Position numbers and translations under genes: made by a program. The notes beneath the pieces are model-generated. The model ran no database searches, was not told where the DNA came from, and saw only the letters and a list, made by a program, of their open reading frames with translations. From NCBI GenBank assembly GCA_938082505.1, contig CALLLH010000015.1, forward strand, positions 1 to 38,743: 38,743 nt of DNA, in the 5' to 3' direction. The stretch comes from an uncultured Flavobacteriales bacterium. Lineage in GTDB: Bacteria; Bacteroidota; Bacteroidia; Flavobacteriales_D; Sanyastnellaceae. Positions 16,886-25,280 of this stretch are shown here, one piece after another. Each line of letters opens with the position of its first letter. Position 1 is the stretch's first letter.

Positions 16886-18265
16886 TCAATGCGTCAATGC
16901 AGATTCGATCGCGCCGATGAGATCGGCCCCCTCGAATCGCCCTGAACTCATCAAAAGGAATACAGTGCCGGGAGCGGATGCCCGCTTCACGGCATCCAAA
17001 GCGGCTTCAGGGCTCGTGCAGACCCCGAGGTCATCGCGTTGAAAGGCCTTGTGGACATCCGCGGCGGCGAGAGGTGGAAGGCGCTTGTGCTCCAAGACTT
17101 CCGGTGACCAGCAGACCCAGGCCTCATCCGCCGCATCCAATGCGCCGGAATAGGTGGGAAGGAACTGGGGGTTGAGGCTTGAAAACGTGTGGAGCTCGAG
17201 GAGGGCAATGACCTTTCGGTCAGGGAATTGTCCCTTGATGGATCGGGTGGTGGCCTCGACTTTGGATGGTGCGTGGGCGAAATCCCGGAAAACCGTGCAG
17301 CTCCCCGATGGCAGCTGGAGATCCAGTTTCCGCTCCAGCCGTCCGGCGGCCCCGGTGAAGTCGCGCACGGCATCAAGGAAATCCAACGCGGAGATGCCCC
17401 ACTGACCGCACAGCGCCAGTGCTCCGGCCGTATTGAGTGCGTTGTGCTCTCCGACCGTGCCCAGCGGGAAGCGGCCTTCAGCCCGTTCGAGCACGAGGGT
17501 TCCATCCTCGAAGGCATGGGCCGGCATCGCGTAGGGGATGGACCGAAGGTCCGGTCTGCGCGGAAGCACGGTTTCCATGACCTGGGCCAATTCAGGGTCA
17601 TCCGCATGCCACACGACGGCGCCCCCTTGTTCCATGCGCATCAGATACTCGACGAATTGTTCCCGGTAGACATCCGGCGTGGGAAAGACGTTGATGTGGT
17701 CCCATGCCACACCGGTCAGGATGGTCAGGTGCGGTCGGTACCAGTGGAATTTGGGGGTCAGGTCAAGGGGGGAGCTCAGGTATTCGTCTCCTTCGAGGAG
17801 GATGTCCTCCGCCCCGCTCAATTGCACCATGCGGTCAAAACCCTCGAGCTGCGCGCCCACCATGAAATCCACCGTGCGCCCGAGCCGATTCAACACATGG
17901 AGCAACATCGCCGTGATGGTGGTCTTTCCATGGCTGCCTGCCACCACGACGCGGTGCTGTTCCCGTGCCACGTCGAAGAGGTATTCTGGATAGCTGACCA
18001 CGCGCAGGCCCAGCGCCTGCGCCCGCGCGAGTTCCGGATTGTCCTTCCTGGCGTGCATGCCCAGGATGACGGCGTCGAGGTCGGTCCCCATGCGCTCGGG
18101 ATGCCACCCCATGGATTCGGGCAGCAGCCCCGCAGCCTCGAGACGGGCGCGGCTCGGGTCGTGGATGGCGTCATCCGAGCCGGTGATTCGATGTCCGAGG
18201 TCGTGAAGGGCAAGGGCCAGGTTGTGCATGGCCGCGCCGCCGATGGCGATGAAATGAATGTTCAT
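16886..18265 (-). CDS. mpl: UDP-N-acetylmuramate:L-alanyl-gamma-D-glutamyl-meso-DAP ligase (Mpl) / MurC-like ligase
   Basis: The 459-residue Mur ligase starts M-N-I-H-F-I-A-I-G-G-A-A-M-H-N-L-A, has the ATP loop A-G-S-H-G-K-T-T-I-T at ~residue 110, E-G-D-E-Y near 155, H-I-N-V-F near 198, a central N-A-L-N-T-A-G-A-L-A near 290 and a C-terminal domain with D-F-A-H-A-P-S-K-V. The H-N-L-A variant and the D-F-A-H-A-P-S-K motif distinguish Mpl from MurC. Mpl reattaches the recycled murein tripeptide to UDP-MurNAc in the cytoplasm. Start ATG 18265 overlaps the EI24 gene stop (ATGA). It is the last gene of the long minus-strand run. Confidence 0.93.
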   Translation of the reverse strand: MNIHFIAIGGAAMHNLALALHDLGHRITGSDDAIHDPSRARLEAAGLLPESMGWHPERMGTDLDAVILGMHARKDNPELARAQALGLRVVSYPEYLFDVAREQHRVVVAGSHGKTTITAMLLHVLNRLGRTVDFMVGAQLEGFDRMVQLSGAEDILLEGDEYLSSPLDLTPKFHWYRPHLTILTGVAWDHINVFPTPDVYREQFVEYLMRMEQGGAVVWHADDPELAQVMETVLPRRPDLRSIPYAMPAHAFEDGTLVLERAEGRFPLGTVGEHNALNTAGALALCGQWGISALDFLDAVRDFTGAAGRLERKLDLQLPSGSCTVFRDFAHAPSKVEATTRSIKGQFPDRKVIALLELHTFSSLNPQFLPTYSGALDAADEAWVCWSPEVLEHKRLPPLAAADVHKAFQRDDLGVCTSPEAALDAVKRASAPGTVFLLMSSGRFEGADLIGAIESALTH

Positions 18266-19101
18266 GGGACGGGATGAAAAGTCAATCGGGCGGCCGCCAC
18301 TGTGCACGGCATCGGGCCGAGCAAGGTGGCCAGCAGCACTCCAATGAAGGGGACGGCAAGCAGCAGGGAGAAAACGGCGCCAATGCCGATGAGGGAGTAA
18401 CGGTCCTTCCAGCCTGTGCGCAGGGAGGAACTCCAGTCCAATCCTGCCTGTTCGTAGACGGCGTCAAAGACAGCGGCGCCAAAGAAATAGGCACCGATCA
18501 CCCAACCGAGCACAAGCAGGACCGGCGATAACAGGAAGGCCAGGGGGGCTGCCAAGATGGACAGCAGGAGGGTGGTCAATGCAAGGACCAGCGTCAGCGC
18601 GATTTCTGCGGACAGGAGGACGGTGGCGGTGCGGAGACCGCGGAGAAGGTCCCTCATGAGCTGGCGGACAGAGAATGGGACGGAGGTCCCTGTTTCCCGG
18701 TTGCGCACGGCTGCGGCCAAAGCGCTCATGATGGGGGCCATCAAGGTGAGGAGCAGATACTTGGTCACCTTGACCTTGAGCCACAGCACCATGAGGGCCA
18801 CACCCCATTCCAGCATCCACTCCAGCAAGGAGGCGCTCCACAACAGGACTTGGGTCCAACCCGCATCCGGGGACGCGGCAAGAGGCTCCGGATTGAATCC
18901 AAGGGAAGCGAGTCCTTCGAGCACGGAGGACCGGAGCCATGCCGACAGCCGCTCGGACAAGCCGATTCCGGCCCATGTGATCAGCAGGAGGGCTCCCGGC
19001 CCCGCGAGGTGGAATCGACGGAGTCCATGGTGCCTCATGTATCCGAAGGCCCGCCACCAACCGCCGAGTGCAAGCAGGAATTGGCGGGCTGGGGCCAGCA
19101 T
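18262..19101 (-). CDS. EI24 domain (CysZ-like) membrane protein
   Basis: The 279-residue protein has about five to six hydrophobic segments and the EI24/CysZ family pattern: an amphipathic N-terminus, K-V-T-K-Y-L-L-L-T-L-M-A-P-I-M-S-A-L near the middle, and a C-terminal G-A-Y-F-F-G-A-A-V-F-D...P-F-I-G-V-L-L-A-T-L-L-G-P. CysZ imports sulfate in Proteobacteria, but the Bacteroidota members are uncharacterised and there are no sulfur genes here. ATG 19101 is preferred because the frame upstream is antisense-like and overlaps aroA. It lies between aroA (58 nt away) and mpl (4-nt overlap). Confidence 0.8.
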   Translation of the reverse strand: MLAPARQFLLALGGWWRAFGYMRHHGLRRFHLAGPGALLLITWAGIGLSERLSAWLRSSVLEGLASLGFNPEPLAASPDAGWTQVLLWSASLLEWMLEWGVALMVLWLKVKVTKYLLLTLMAPIMSALAAAVRNRETGTSVPFSVRQLMRDLLRGLRTATVLLSAEIALTLVLALTTLLLSILAAPLAFLLSPVLLVLGWVIGAYFFGAAVFDAVYEQAGLDWSSSLRTGWKDRYSLIGIGAVFSLLLAVPFIGVLLATLLGPMPCTVAAARLTFHPVP

Positions 19102-19159
19102 GCGGGAGTTGGTGGGGCTGATGAACCGTGTCAACGGGTCCAAGATCTGAAGTCCTTGA

Positions 19160-20422
19160 TCAGGCTCGACCGAAGTTGGCACCAACTTCCGACAATGCAT
19201 CGAAGAAAGCGGGGTAGCTCTTGGCGACAGCTTCTGCGCCCACGATTTCAATCGGGCTGCCCGCCAGCCCCAGCACGGCGGCGGCCATGACCATGCGGTG
19301 GTCGTTGCGGCCGTCCATCCGTGCAGATTGGATCGGGCCCGGCTTGACCGCCAAGGTGTCTTTTTCCGTGTCGAGGATGACCTCGATGCCCGCTTTCGCA
19401 AATTCCTCTTGGATGGCCTGTCCACGGTCGCTTTCCTTGTGGCGCAGACGGTGGAGCCCCTTGATTTCAGAAGGTCCCTTGCAGAAGGCGGCATAGGCTG
19501 CCAGCGGAGGAAAGAGGTCGGGACATTGGGTGGCATCGAACCGGAAACCCCTGCGCCGTCCGCGGTCGATGCGGATGCCGGATTCTGTGCGCATCAGTTT
19601 GGCCCCGCTCAGCAGGAGGGCTCCAGTTACGGCTTGGTCGGCTTGCGTTGGGGTGTTGCCGAGGCCGTCGACCTCGAGGAAGGGGTCGCCGCACAAGGCC
19701 GCCAGAATCAGGAGAAAGGCCCCGGCGCTCCAGTCTCCCGAGACGGTTGCATCGAATGGGGTGTACAGTTGATTTCCCGGAATGGTGAACGTCTGGTATT
19801 CCTCGTGATGGCTCATGATTCCGGCCGCGGCCATGACCTCCAGCGTCATGTCCACGTATGGGCGGCTCTGCAGGCCTGAGACCTGGATGATGGAATCCTG
19901 TTCGGCCCTCGGAAGTGCCATGAGCATACCGGTCAGGAATTGACTCGACAGGCTTCCGTCCATGTTGAAGCGGCCGCCTCGCAGCGGGCCCTTGATGCGA
20001 ACGGGGGGACATCCATTGTCCAAGGCGATGTCGACCCCTGCTGCGCCGAGCACCGATGCCATGGGGGTCATCGGTCGGGAACGCAAGGACCCCTCCGCCT
20101 CGAGGGTTAAGGGGGAGGTGGACAGGGCGGCAATGGGGCCGAACATCCTCAAGCCAAGGCCACTCTCGCCGATGTTCAATGCGGGCGTTCTCGGCGCCAA
20201 TCCGCCTTGGATGCGCAGTGCATCCGAACCAATTTCCACATCGGCCCCGAGTCCGGCGATGACTTCGGTGGCGGAGAGGCAGTCCGCGGCATCGGAAGGG
20301 TTTCGGATCCAGCTTTCCCCCTCGGCCAGCAGCGCGGCAGCCAGCAAACGCTGCATGTGGCTTTTCGAAGCAGGCGCCACGATGCGTCCTGAGAGGGCAG
20401 AGGGCGCTGCGATGAGGTTCAT
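19160..20422 (-). CDS. aroA: 3-phosphoshikimate 1-carboxyvinyltransferase (EPSP synthase)
   Basis: The 420-residue enzyme joins shikimate-3-phosphate and phosphoenolpyruvate in aromatic amino acid synthesis. It shows the Bacteroidota-type variants of the family motifs: A-P-A-S-K-S-H-M-Q-R near residue 16, E-S-G-L-G-L-R-M-F near 86, S-S-Q-F-L-T-G near 152, D-W-S-A-G-A-F near 230 and N-D-H-R-M-V-M-A near 376. ATG 20422 makes an ATGA overlap with menG. The coupling to menG fits, since chorismate downstream of AroA is the precursor of menaquinone. Confidence 0.95.
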   Translation of the reverse strand: MNLIAAPSALSGRIVAPASKSHMQRLLAAALLAEGESWIRNPSDAADCLSATEVIAGLGADVEIGSDALRIQGGLAPRTPALNIGESGLGLRMFGPIAALSTSPLTLEAEGSLRSRPMTPMASVLGAAGVDIALDNGCPPVRIKGPLRGGRFNMDGSLSSQFLTGMLMALPRAEQDSIIQVSGLQSRPYVDMTLEVMAAAGIMSHHEEYQTFTIPGNQLYTPFDATVSGDWSAGAFLLILAALCGDPFLEVDGLGNTPTQADQAVTGALLLSGAKLMRTESGIRIDRGRRRGFRFDATQCPDLFPPLAAYAAFCKGPSEIKGLHRLRHKESDRGQAIQEEFAKAGIEVILDTEKDTLAVKPGPIQSARMDGRNDHRMVMAAAVLGLAGSPIEIVGAEAVAKSYPAFFDALSEVGANFGRA

Positions 20423-21150
20423 GCCTTGACCACGACGTACAGGGTGGCGATTCCGCCGGTCAGGGGGTACATGGTGCACCCGGCATATCCGCAATCGAGC
20501 AGGATGTCCCGCATGGCGTCTCCTTCGGGAAACGCTTTCACGGACTCAGGCAGGTAGGTGTAGGCCGAGGCATCCTTGGAGAACCACTTGCCCAACGTGG
20601 GCATGATGTAGCGGAAATACAGCCAGAACAGCTGTTTCATGGGAAACCACTTGGGTTTGGAGAATTCCAGGATGTACCCGTGTCCGCCGGGTTTGAGTGT
20701 CCTGAGCATTTCCTTGAGTCCGGCTTCGAGGTGCTCGAAATTCCGGACGCCGAAGGCCACCGTGAACGCGTCGAACCGGTCATCTTCAAAGGGAAGGGCT
20801 TCGCCGTCTGCCAGGACGAGTTCCACGCGTCCTTCTTGTTGGGCTTTGCGGATTTTCTTTCGGCCGATGTCCAGCATTCCTGCGCTGATGTCGACGCCGA
20901 TGACCTGGATGTCACGGTCCATCCGAGCGGTGCCGATGGCAAAATCGGCGGTGCCTGTGGCCACATCGAGCACCTCATGCGGTTGCCGGGCGAGCATCTT
21001 CCGGATGGCCTTGCGCCGCCACAGCTTGTCGATTCCCAGAGAAAAGAAGTGGTTCAGGAAATCGTAGCGGTGGGCAATGTTGTCGAACATCCGCGCCACC
21101 TGCGCCTTTTTGGCGGCGCCATCCTCGTAGGGTTTGATTGGGGTTCCCAT
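20419..21150 (-). CDS. menG: Demethylmenaquinone methyltransferase
   Basis: The 243-residue SAM-dependent methyltransferase has the UbiE/MenG signature: F-D-N-I-A-H-R-Y-D-F-L-N-H near residue 22, D-V-A-T-G-T-A-D-F-A as the SAM loop near 62, G-V-D-I-S-A-G-M-L, A-D-G-E-A-L-P-F and F-G-V-R-N-F-E. It performs the last step of menaquinone synthesis. ATG 21150 is preferred over an upstream TTG at 21162. It sits between trkH and aroA, with a 20-nt gap to trkH and overlap with aroA. Confidence 0.95.
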   Translation of the reverse strand: MGTPIKPYEDGAAKKAQVARMFDNIAHRYDFLNHFFSLGIDKLWRRKAIRKMLARQPHEVLDVATGTADFAIGTARMDRDIQVIGVDISAGMLDIGRKKIRKAQQEGRVELVLADGEALPFEDDRFDAFTVAFGVRNFEHLEAGLKEMLRTLKPGGHGYILEFSKPKWFPMKQLFWLYFRYIMPTLGKWFSKDASAYTYLPESVKAFPEGDAMRDILLDCGYAGCTMYPLTGGIATLYVVVKA

Positions 21151-21170
21151 GGTGTGGTGCAAGCTCGCCC

Positions 21171-23000
21171 TCAGCCGATCATGGTGTGGCCTTCGGGGTA
21201 TTTGTAGTTCCTGCTGACGGCGGCACGGGAAAAGGCAAATGCCACCGTGAGGGTCCCGACCCTTCCTACAACCATGCTGGCGATGAGGATGCCCCGTCCC
21301 CAGTCACTGATATCCGAGGTGATCCCCGTGCTGAGTCCCACCGTTCCCAATGCGCTGACCTGTTCGAAAAGCAGTTGAATGAAGCCGCGGTCGGAGGCGG
21401 CCAGGATGTGAGGCTCGGTGAGGGTCAACGCAAAGGTTCCGATTACGTTGCCGACGATGAAGAACATCAGGACTCCCCATGCCCGGCTGCGCATGGTGAT
21501 GCTCACGGTGCGCCTGAAGAGCTGTGGATGCTGACGTCCGCGGATGGTGCCGACCACATCGGACAGGATGACGGCAAAGGTGCTCGTCTTGATGCCCCCG
21601 CCGGTTGAGGAGCTGGAGGAGCCGATGAACATCAGGATGATGAGCAGGAACAACATGGGTGTTCCGATGGCGCCGATGTCCACGGTGTTGAAGCCGCTCG
21701 TGCGGGTGGCGCTCTGGAACACTGCGGTGGTGATGCGCCCGGTCCAGCCCATGCCATCGAGCGTGCCTCCAGGGCCCGACTCCAGGAGCAGATAGCTGAT
21801 GGCGCCGAATCCCACCAATGCGATGGAGTAGTAGAGCGCAATCTTGGTGGCGAAACCGATTTGCTTCCAGGGCTTGCTCATGCGTTCGCGCAGGCTGTCC
21901 CTGCCGAAGAGGTCGAATACGGCCACCATGCCCAAGGCGCCGACGAAGACCAGCAATGTGACGGTCCAGTGCACCAGCCATGCGCTGCCGACCCTGGCAT
22001 CGGCCAGCCCGCCTGAGAAAAGAGAGATTCCGGCATTGTTGAAGGCGCTGATGGACAGGAAAAAGCTGTTGAACAGGCGGTCACCTGCACCGTCGAAGAG
22101 CTGGCCCGGCCAGAAGATGAAGAGCATCAGCGCGCCCACCACCTCGATGGCGATGCTCCACAGGATGACGCGGCCCAGCATTCCCCGGCTGCCCAGGATG
22201 GAGCCGCGGTTGACGAAATCCTCGATGACCTCGTGTTGCCGCACACCCACACCGAATCGGGCAAGCACGGCGATGAGCGAGCCGAAAGCGATGATGTTCA
22301 GGCCGCCCAGCTTGATCAGGACCATCAACACGACGTGGCCCTTGTGGGAGAAGAAGGTCTCAGCGTCCTCGATCATCAACCCCGTGACGCAGGTGGCACT
22401 GGTGGAAGTGAACAGGGCATCGAAAAAGGACATCCCGAGCCCATCCGCGGTCATCTCTGGCAGCATCAGCAGGCCGGTGCCCGATAAGATCAGGAAGAGA
22501 AAAGAAAAGATGAACAGGGTGGCCGGATGGAAGCGGAACCGGGGAAGGGTGCGCGCCTTGTCCGAAATTTCGATGATCAGGACCACCAGGAAATAGGCCT
22601 GGACGAACCAAACGGTCCAATCCTCTACCGATTCGATGCCCAAAGGCGAAAGTGCCCTGCCGAGGAAGACCTGTCCTGTCAGCAGGTCGCTGAGGCCTTC
22701 GAGTATCAGGGTGGCCATCATGGCGGCCTCGAACGCGTGGCGCTTGAGAAACCGGACCGGGTGGAAATCAAAGAACCACCGGACCATGAAATGCAGGATG
22801 TAGAATCCAAACCCCGCCTTGATCACCGCGATCAGGGTCTTGGCAATGCTGGATTGCAGCGGATAGCCGTAATAGGCCAACAGGCTGGAGAATGCCAGCA
22901 GTGTGACGAACACATTGAGTGTCCTGAACACCCGCAACACGCCGTCCCTCCTCGGATGGAGGAAGACATTGACGCGTTCCCGGATGTCGTTGAGGGTCAT
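21171..23000 (-). CDS. trkH: TrkH/KtrB family potassium transporter subunit
   Basis: The 609-residue membrane protein has four pore-loop repeats of the TrkH/KtrB family, for example F-T-S-T-S-A-T-C-V-T-G-L, a middle N-N-A-G-I-S-L-F and R-T-S-G-F-N-T-V-D, and the glycine-rich S-T-G-G-G-I-K-T-S-T-F. About four additional helices precede the core, which makes it longer than E. coli TrkH (483). It imports K+, usually with a cytosolic TrkA/KtrA RCK subunit; no such gene is nearby, so the partner must be elsewhere. The start ATG 23000 overlaps the rfaE1 stop by 4 nt. Confidence 0.92.
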   Translation of the reverse strand: MTLNDIRERVNVFLHPRRDGVLRVFRTLNVFVTLLAFSSLLAYYGYPLQSSIAKTLIAVIKAGFGFYILHFMVRWFFDFHPVRFLKRHAFEAAMMATLILEGLSDLLTGQVFLGRALSPLGIESVEDWTVWFVQAYFLVVLIIEISDKARTLPRFRFHPATLFIFSFLFLILSGTGLLMLPEMTADGLGMSFFDALFTSTSATCVTGLMIEDAETFFSHKGHVVLMVLIKLGGLNIIAFGSLIAVLARFGVGVRQHEVIEDFVNRGSILGSRGMLGRVILWSIAIEVVGALMLFIFWPGQLFDGAGDRLFNSFFLSISAFNNAGISLFSGGLADARVGSAWLVHWTVTLLVFVGALGMVAVFDLFGRDSLRERMSKPWKQIGFATKIALYYSIALVGFGAISYLLLESGPGGTLDGMGWTGRITTAVFQSATRTSGFNTVDIGAIGTPMLFLLIILMFIGSSSSSTGGGIKTSTFAVILSDVVGTIRGRQHPQLFRRTVSITMRSRAWGVLMFFIVGNVIGTFALTLTEPHILAASDRGFIQLLFEQVSALGTVGLSTGITSDISDWGRGILIASMVVGRVGTLTVAFAFSRAAVSRNYKYPEGHTMIG

Positions 23001-24049
23001 GCTTGTATCGGGAGGCGGCGCACTTCGGCCATCAGTGCATCGGGGTCGATGGGGACCACGCCGGGTTTCTCGCAGACGAGTCCGCCTGCCAGATTGGCGA
23101 CCTGCGCCATCGACACTGGGTCGAGTCCCTGCGCCAGCAGCGCCGTGGCCACCGCGATGACGGTGTCACCGGCCCCGGAAACATCCAGGATCTCCCTGGG
23201 ATGTGCCGGTTGCTGCACGTCGGCCATGGCGGTTCGGACACGAACGCCCAGTTCCGACAAGGTCAGCAGGATGGTCTCGGGTTGCCAGTTCGATTGGAGA
23301 CGGTCAAGGCCCTCCGTCAGGGCTTTTTGCATGGCGTCCGCGTCTCCGTTTTCCCAGAGCAGGCCGAGGCCGTCCTTGAGTTCCTTGAGGTTGGGTTTGA
23401 ACAGCGCAACGCCTTTGTAGAGGTCGAAATGTCGGAATTTGGGGTCCACGGTGACGGGAATCTGACGTTCCCGGGCCATGCCGAGAAGGCCTTCAATGAC
23501 GGTCGGGGACAGGGCACCCTTGTCGTAATCCTCGATCAGGATGGCATCGAAATCAGCAGTCTTCAGGACTGCCGAAAGCTTTTCCAGAAAATGCTGGGAG
23601 GCGTCGCTGTCGAGGTCCATGTCGTCCTCTTCATCCACGCGGAGGAGGTGCTGGCCTCCGCTCATCACCCGTGTCTTGACCGTGGTCCTGCGGTGCTCGA
23701 GCGGCAGGATGCCACGGGTGTCCATCTCGAGTCGGGCCAATTCCATCATGAGGTCCTCGCCGTCCTGATCCTTGCCGATGATGCCGGCTACGGTGACTTC
23801 CACACCCATCGCCTTCAGGTTCCGCGCCACATTGGCTGCGCCGCCGGCCCTGCGTTCACGTTGGTGCGCCCTGAGGATGGGCACGGGGGCTTCCGGGCTG
23901 ATGCGTTCGACCCGTCCCAGCAGATAGGCGTCCACCATCAAGTCTCCCACGACGAGAATGCGCAGGTTTTTCGCCCCTTCGAGGGCCGTGAGTACCCGTT
24001 CACAATCTTCCGGGGACCAGGCGGTATGCCAGTGCTGTTCGGTGCTCAT
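22997..24049 (-). CDS. rfaE1: D-glycero-beta-D-manno-heptose-7-phosphate kinase (RfaE1/HldA type)
   Basis: The 350-residue PfkB-family sugar kinase matches the N-terminal half of HldE: V-V-G-D-L-M-V-D-A-Y near residue 33, R-I-S-P-E-A-P-V-P-I near 48, G-G-A-A-N-V-A-R-N-L-K near 72, and the anion hole D-V-S-G-A-G-D-T-V near 289. It makes the bisphosphate on the way to ADP-heptose for LPS inner core. The nucleotidyltransferase half (RfaE2) is absent here, as in genomes where the two activities are separate genes. It overlaps both neighbours by 4 nt. Confidence 0.92.
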   Translation of the reverse strand: MSTEQHWHTAWSPEDCERVLTALEGAKNLRILVVGDLMVDAYLLGRVERISPEAPVPILRAHQRERRAGGAANVARNLKAMGVEVTVAGIIGKDQDGEDLMMELARLEMDTRGILPLEHRRTTVKTRVMSGGQHLLRVDEEDDMDLDSDASQHFLEKLSAVLKTADFDAILIEDYDKGALSPTVIEGLLGMARERQIPVTVDPKFRHFDLYKGVALFKPNLKELKDGLGLLWENGDADAMQKALTEGLDRLQSNWQPETILLTLSELGVRVRTAMADVQQPAHPREILDVSGAGDTVIAVATALLAQGLDPVSMAQVANLAGGLVCEKPGVVPIDPDALMAEVRRLPIQA

Positions 24050-25245
24050 GAATCGAGTTTCCCGACGGCATCGCTGATGCGCCGGATGGCTTCATTGAGT
24101 TGGGATTCAGACGCGGCGTAACTGATCCTGATGCAATTGGGAGAACCGAAGGCGTCTCCGCCCACGGTGGCCACCTCGGCCTCCTCCAGAAGGTACATCG
24201 CGAGGTCCTGCCCGCTGGTGATGGTGTGGTCACCATGGGATTTTCCGAACAGTGCGGACACGTCCGGGAAGATGTAGAAGGCGCCTTTAGGGACGTTGAT
24301 CTCGAAACCGTCGATGGCCCGGAGTCCTTCGATGACGAGGTCCCGGCGCTGGAGGAAGGCCGCCTTCATCTCCTGTGCCAGCGATGGTCCGCCCTGCATG
24401 GCCGCTGCCGTGGCTTTTTGGGAGATGCCGCTGGCGCCACTGGTGAATTGCCCCTGCAGTTTGGTGCAGGCAGCCGCGATCCAAAGTGGGGCGGCTACGT
24501 ATCCGATGCGCCAGCCCGTCATGGCAAAGCCTTTGGAAACCCCGTTGACCGTCACCGTCCGTTCCATCATGCCCGGGAGGCCGGCAAAACTGGCATGCTG
24601 TTCGGTGAAATTGATGTATTCGTAAATCTCATCAGAGACGGCGATGGCATGCGGATGTTCGCGCAAAACCTCGGCCAGGGCTTCCAGTTCCGCTTTGTTG
24701 TACACGCTGCCCGAAGGATTGTTCGGGGAATTCAGCATGACGATGCGGGTGCGCTCGGTCAGGGCCTCCCTGAGCTGGGATGCCGTCATTTTGAAGTCCT
24801 GGGCAATGCCCGTGCGGACGGCGACCACCTGGCCTCCGGCGAGGTTGACCATGTCCGCATAGCTGACCCAATAGGGTGTGGGCAAGATGACCTCGTCACC
24901 GGCGTCGACGAGGCTCAGGACCACATTCATCAGGCTGTGCTTGGCCCCCGTGGAGATCACGATCTGGTCGGGGGTGTAGGACAGGCCATTGTCCCTCTGG
25001 AGCTTGGCGCAAATGGCTTCCCGCACATCTGCGAATCCCGGCACCGGTGGATAGTGGGTGTGGTTGTCCTCAATCGCTTGGATTCCGGCAGCCTTGACGG
25101 CATCCGGCGTGTCGAAGTCAGGTTCTCCCAGCGATAGGCTGATGATGTCCCGGCCTGCAGCCTTGAGTTCTCGTGCCTTGCGGCTCATGGCAATGGTCGC
25201 TGATTCGCTCAGCCTTCCAAGCAGTTCTGACGTGCGGGGTTCCAT
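24046..25245 (-). CDS. Class I pyridoxal-phosphate aminotransferase, aspartate aminotransferase type
   Basis: The 399-residue enzyme has fold-type I features: L-G-E-P-D-F-D-T-P near residue 38, N-S-P-N-N-P-S-G near 173, D-E-I-Y-E-Y near 207 and the PLP lysine in N-G-V-S-K-G-F-A-M-T-G-W-R near 240. It most closely matches Bacteroidota aspartate/prephenate aminotransferases. Start ATG 25245 fits family length and follows a TAATTTTG box; ATG 25281 (TGATG overlap with the symporter stop) would add 12 residues. It overlaps rfaE1 by 4 nt. Confidence 0.92.
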   Translation of the reverse strand: MEPRTSELLGRLSESATIAMSRKARELKAAGRDIISLSLGEPDFDTPDAVKAAGIQAIEDNHTHYPPVPGFADVREAICAKLQRDNGLSYTPDQIVISTGAKHSLMNVVLSLVDAGDEVILPTPYWVSYADMVNLAGGQVVAVRTGIAQDFKMTASQLREALTERTRIVMLNSPNNPSGSVYNKAELEALAEVLREHPHAIAVSDEIYEYINFTEQHASFAGLPGMMERTVTVNGVSKGFAMTGWRIGYVAAPLWIAAACTKLQGQFTSGASGISQKATAAAMQGGPSLAQEMKAAFLQRRDLVIEGLRAIDGFEINVPKGAFYIFPDVSALFGKSHGDHTITSGQDLAMYLLEEAEVATVGGDAFGSPNCIRISYAASESQLNEAIRRISDAVGKLDS

Positions 25246-25263
25246 TTTGGCGTATTGAAGGGG

Positions 25264-25271
25264 CAAAATTA
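25264..25271 (-). promoter_or_regulatory. Candidate internal -7 box for the aminotransferase unit
   Basis: TAATTTTG matches TAnnTTTG exactly and ends 18 nt before ATG 25245. It could initiate transcription of aminotransferase to mpl independently of the symporter gene. Confidence 0.4.
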
Positions 25272-25280
25272 CGTTGGACA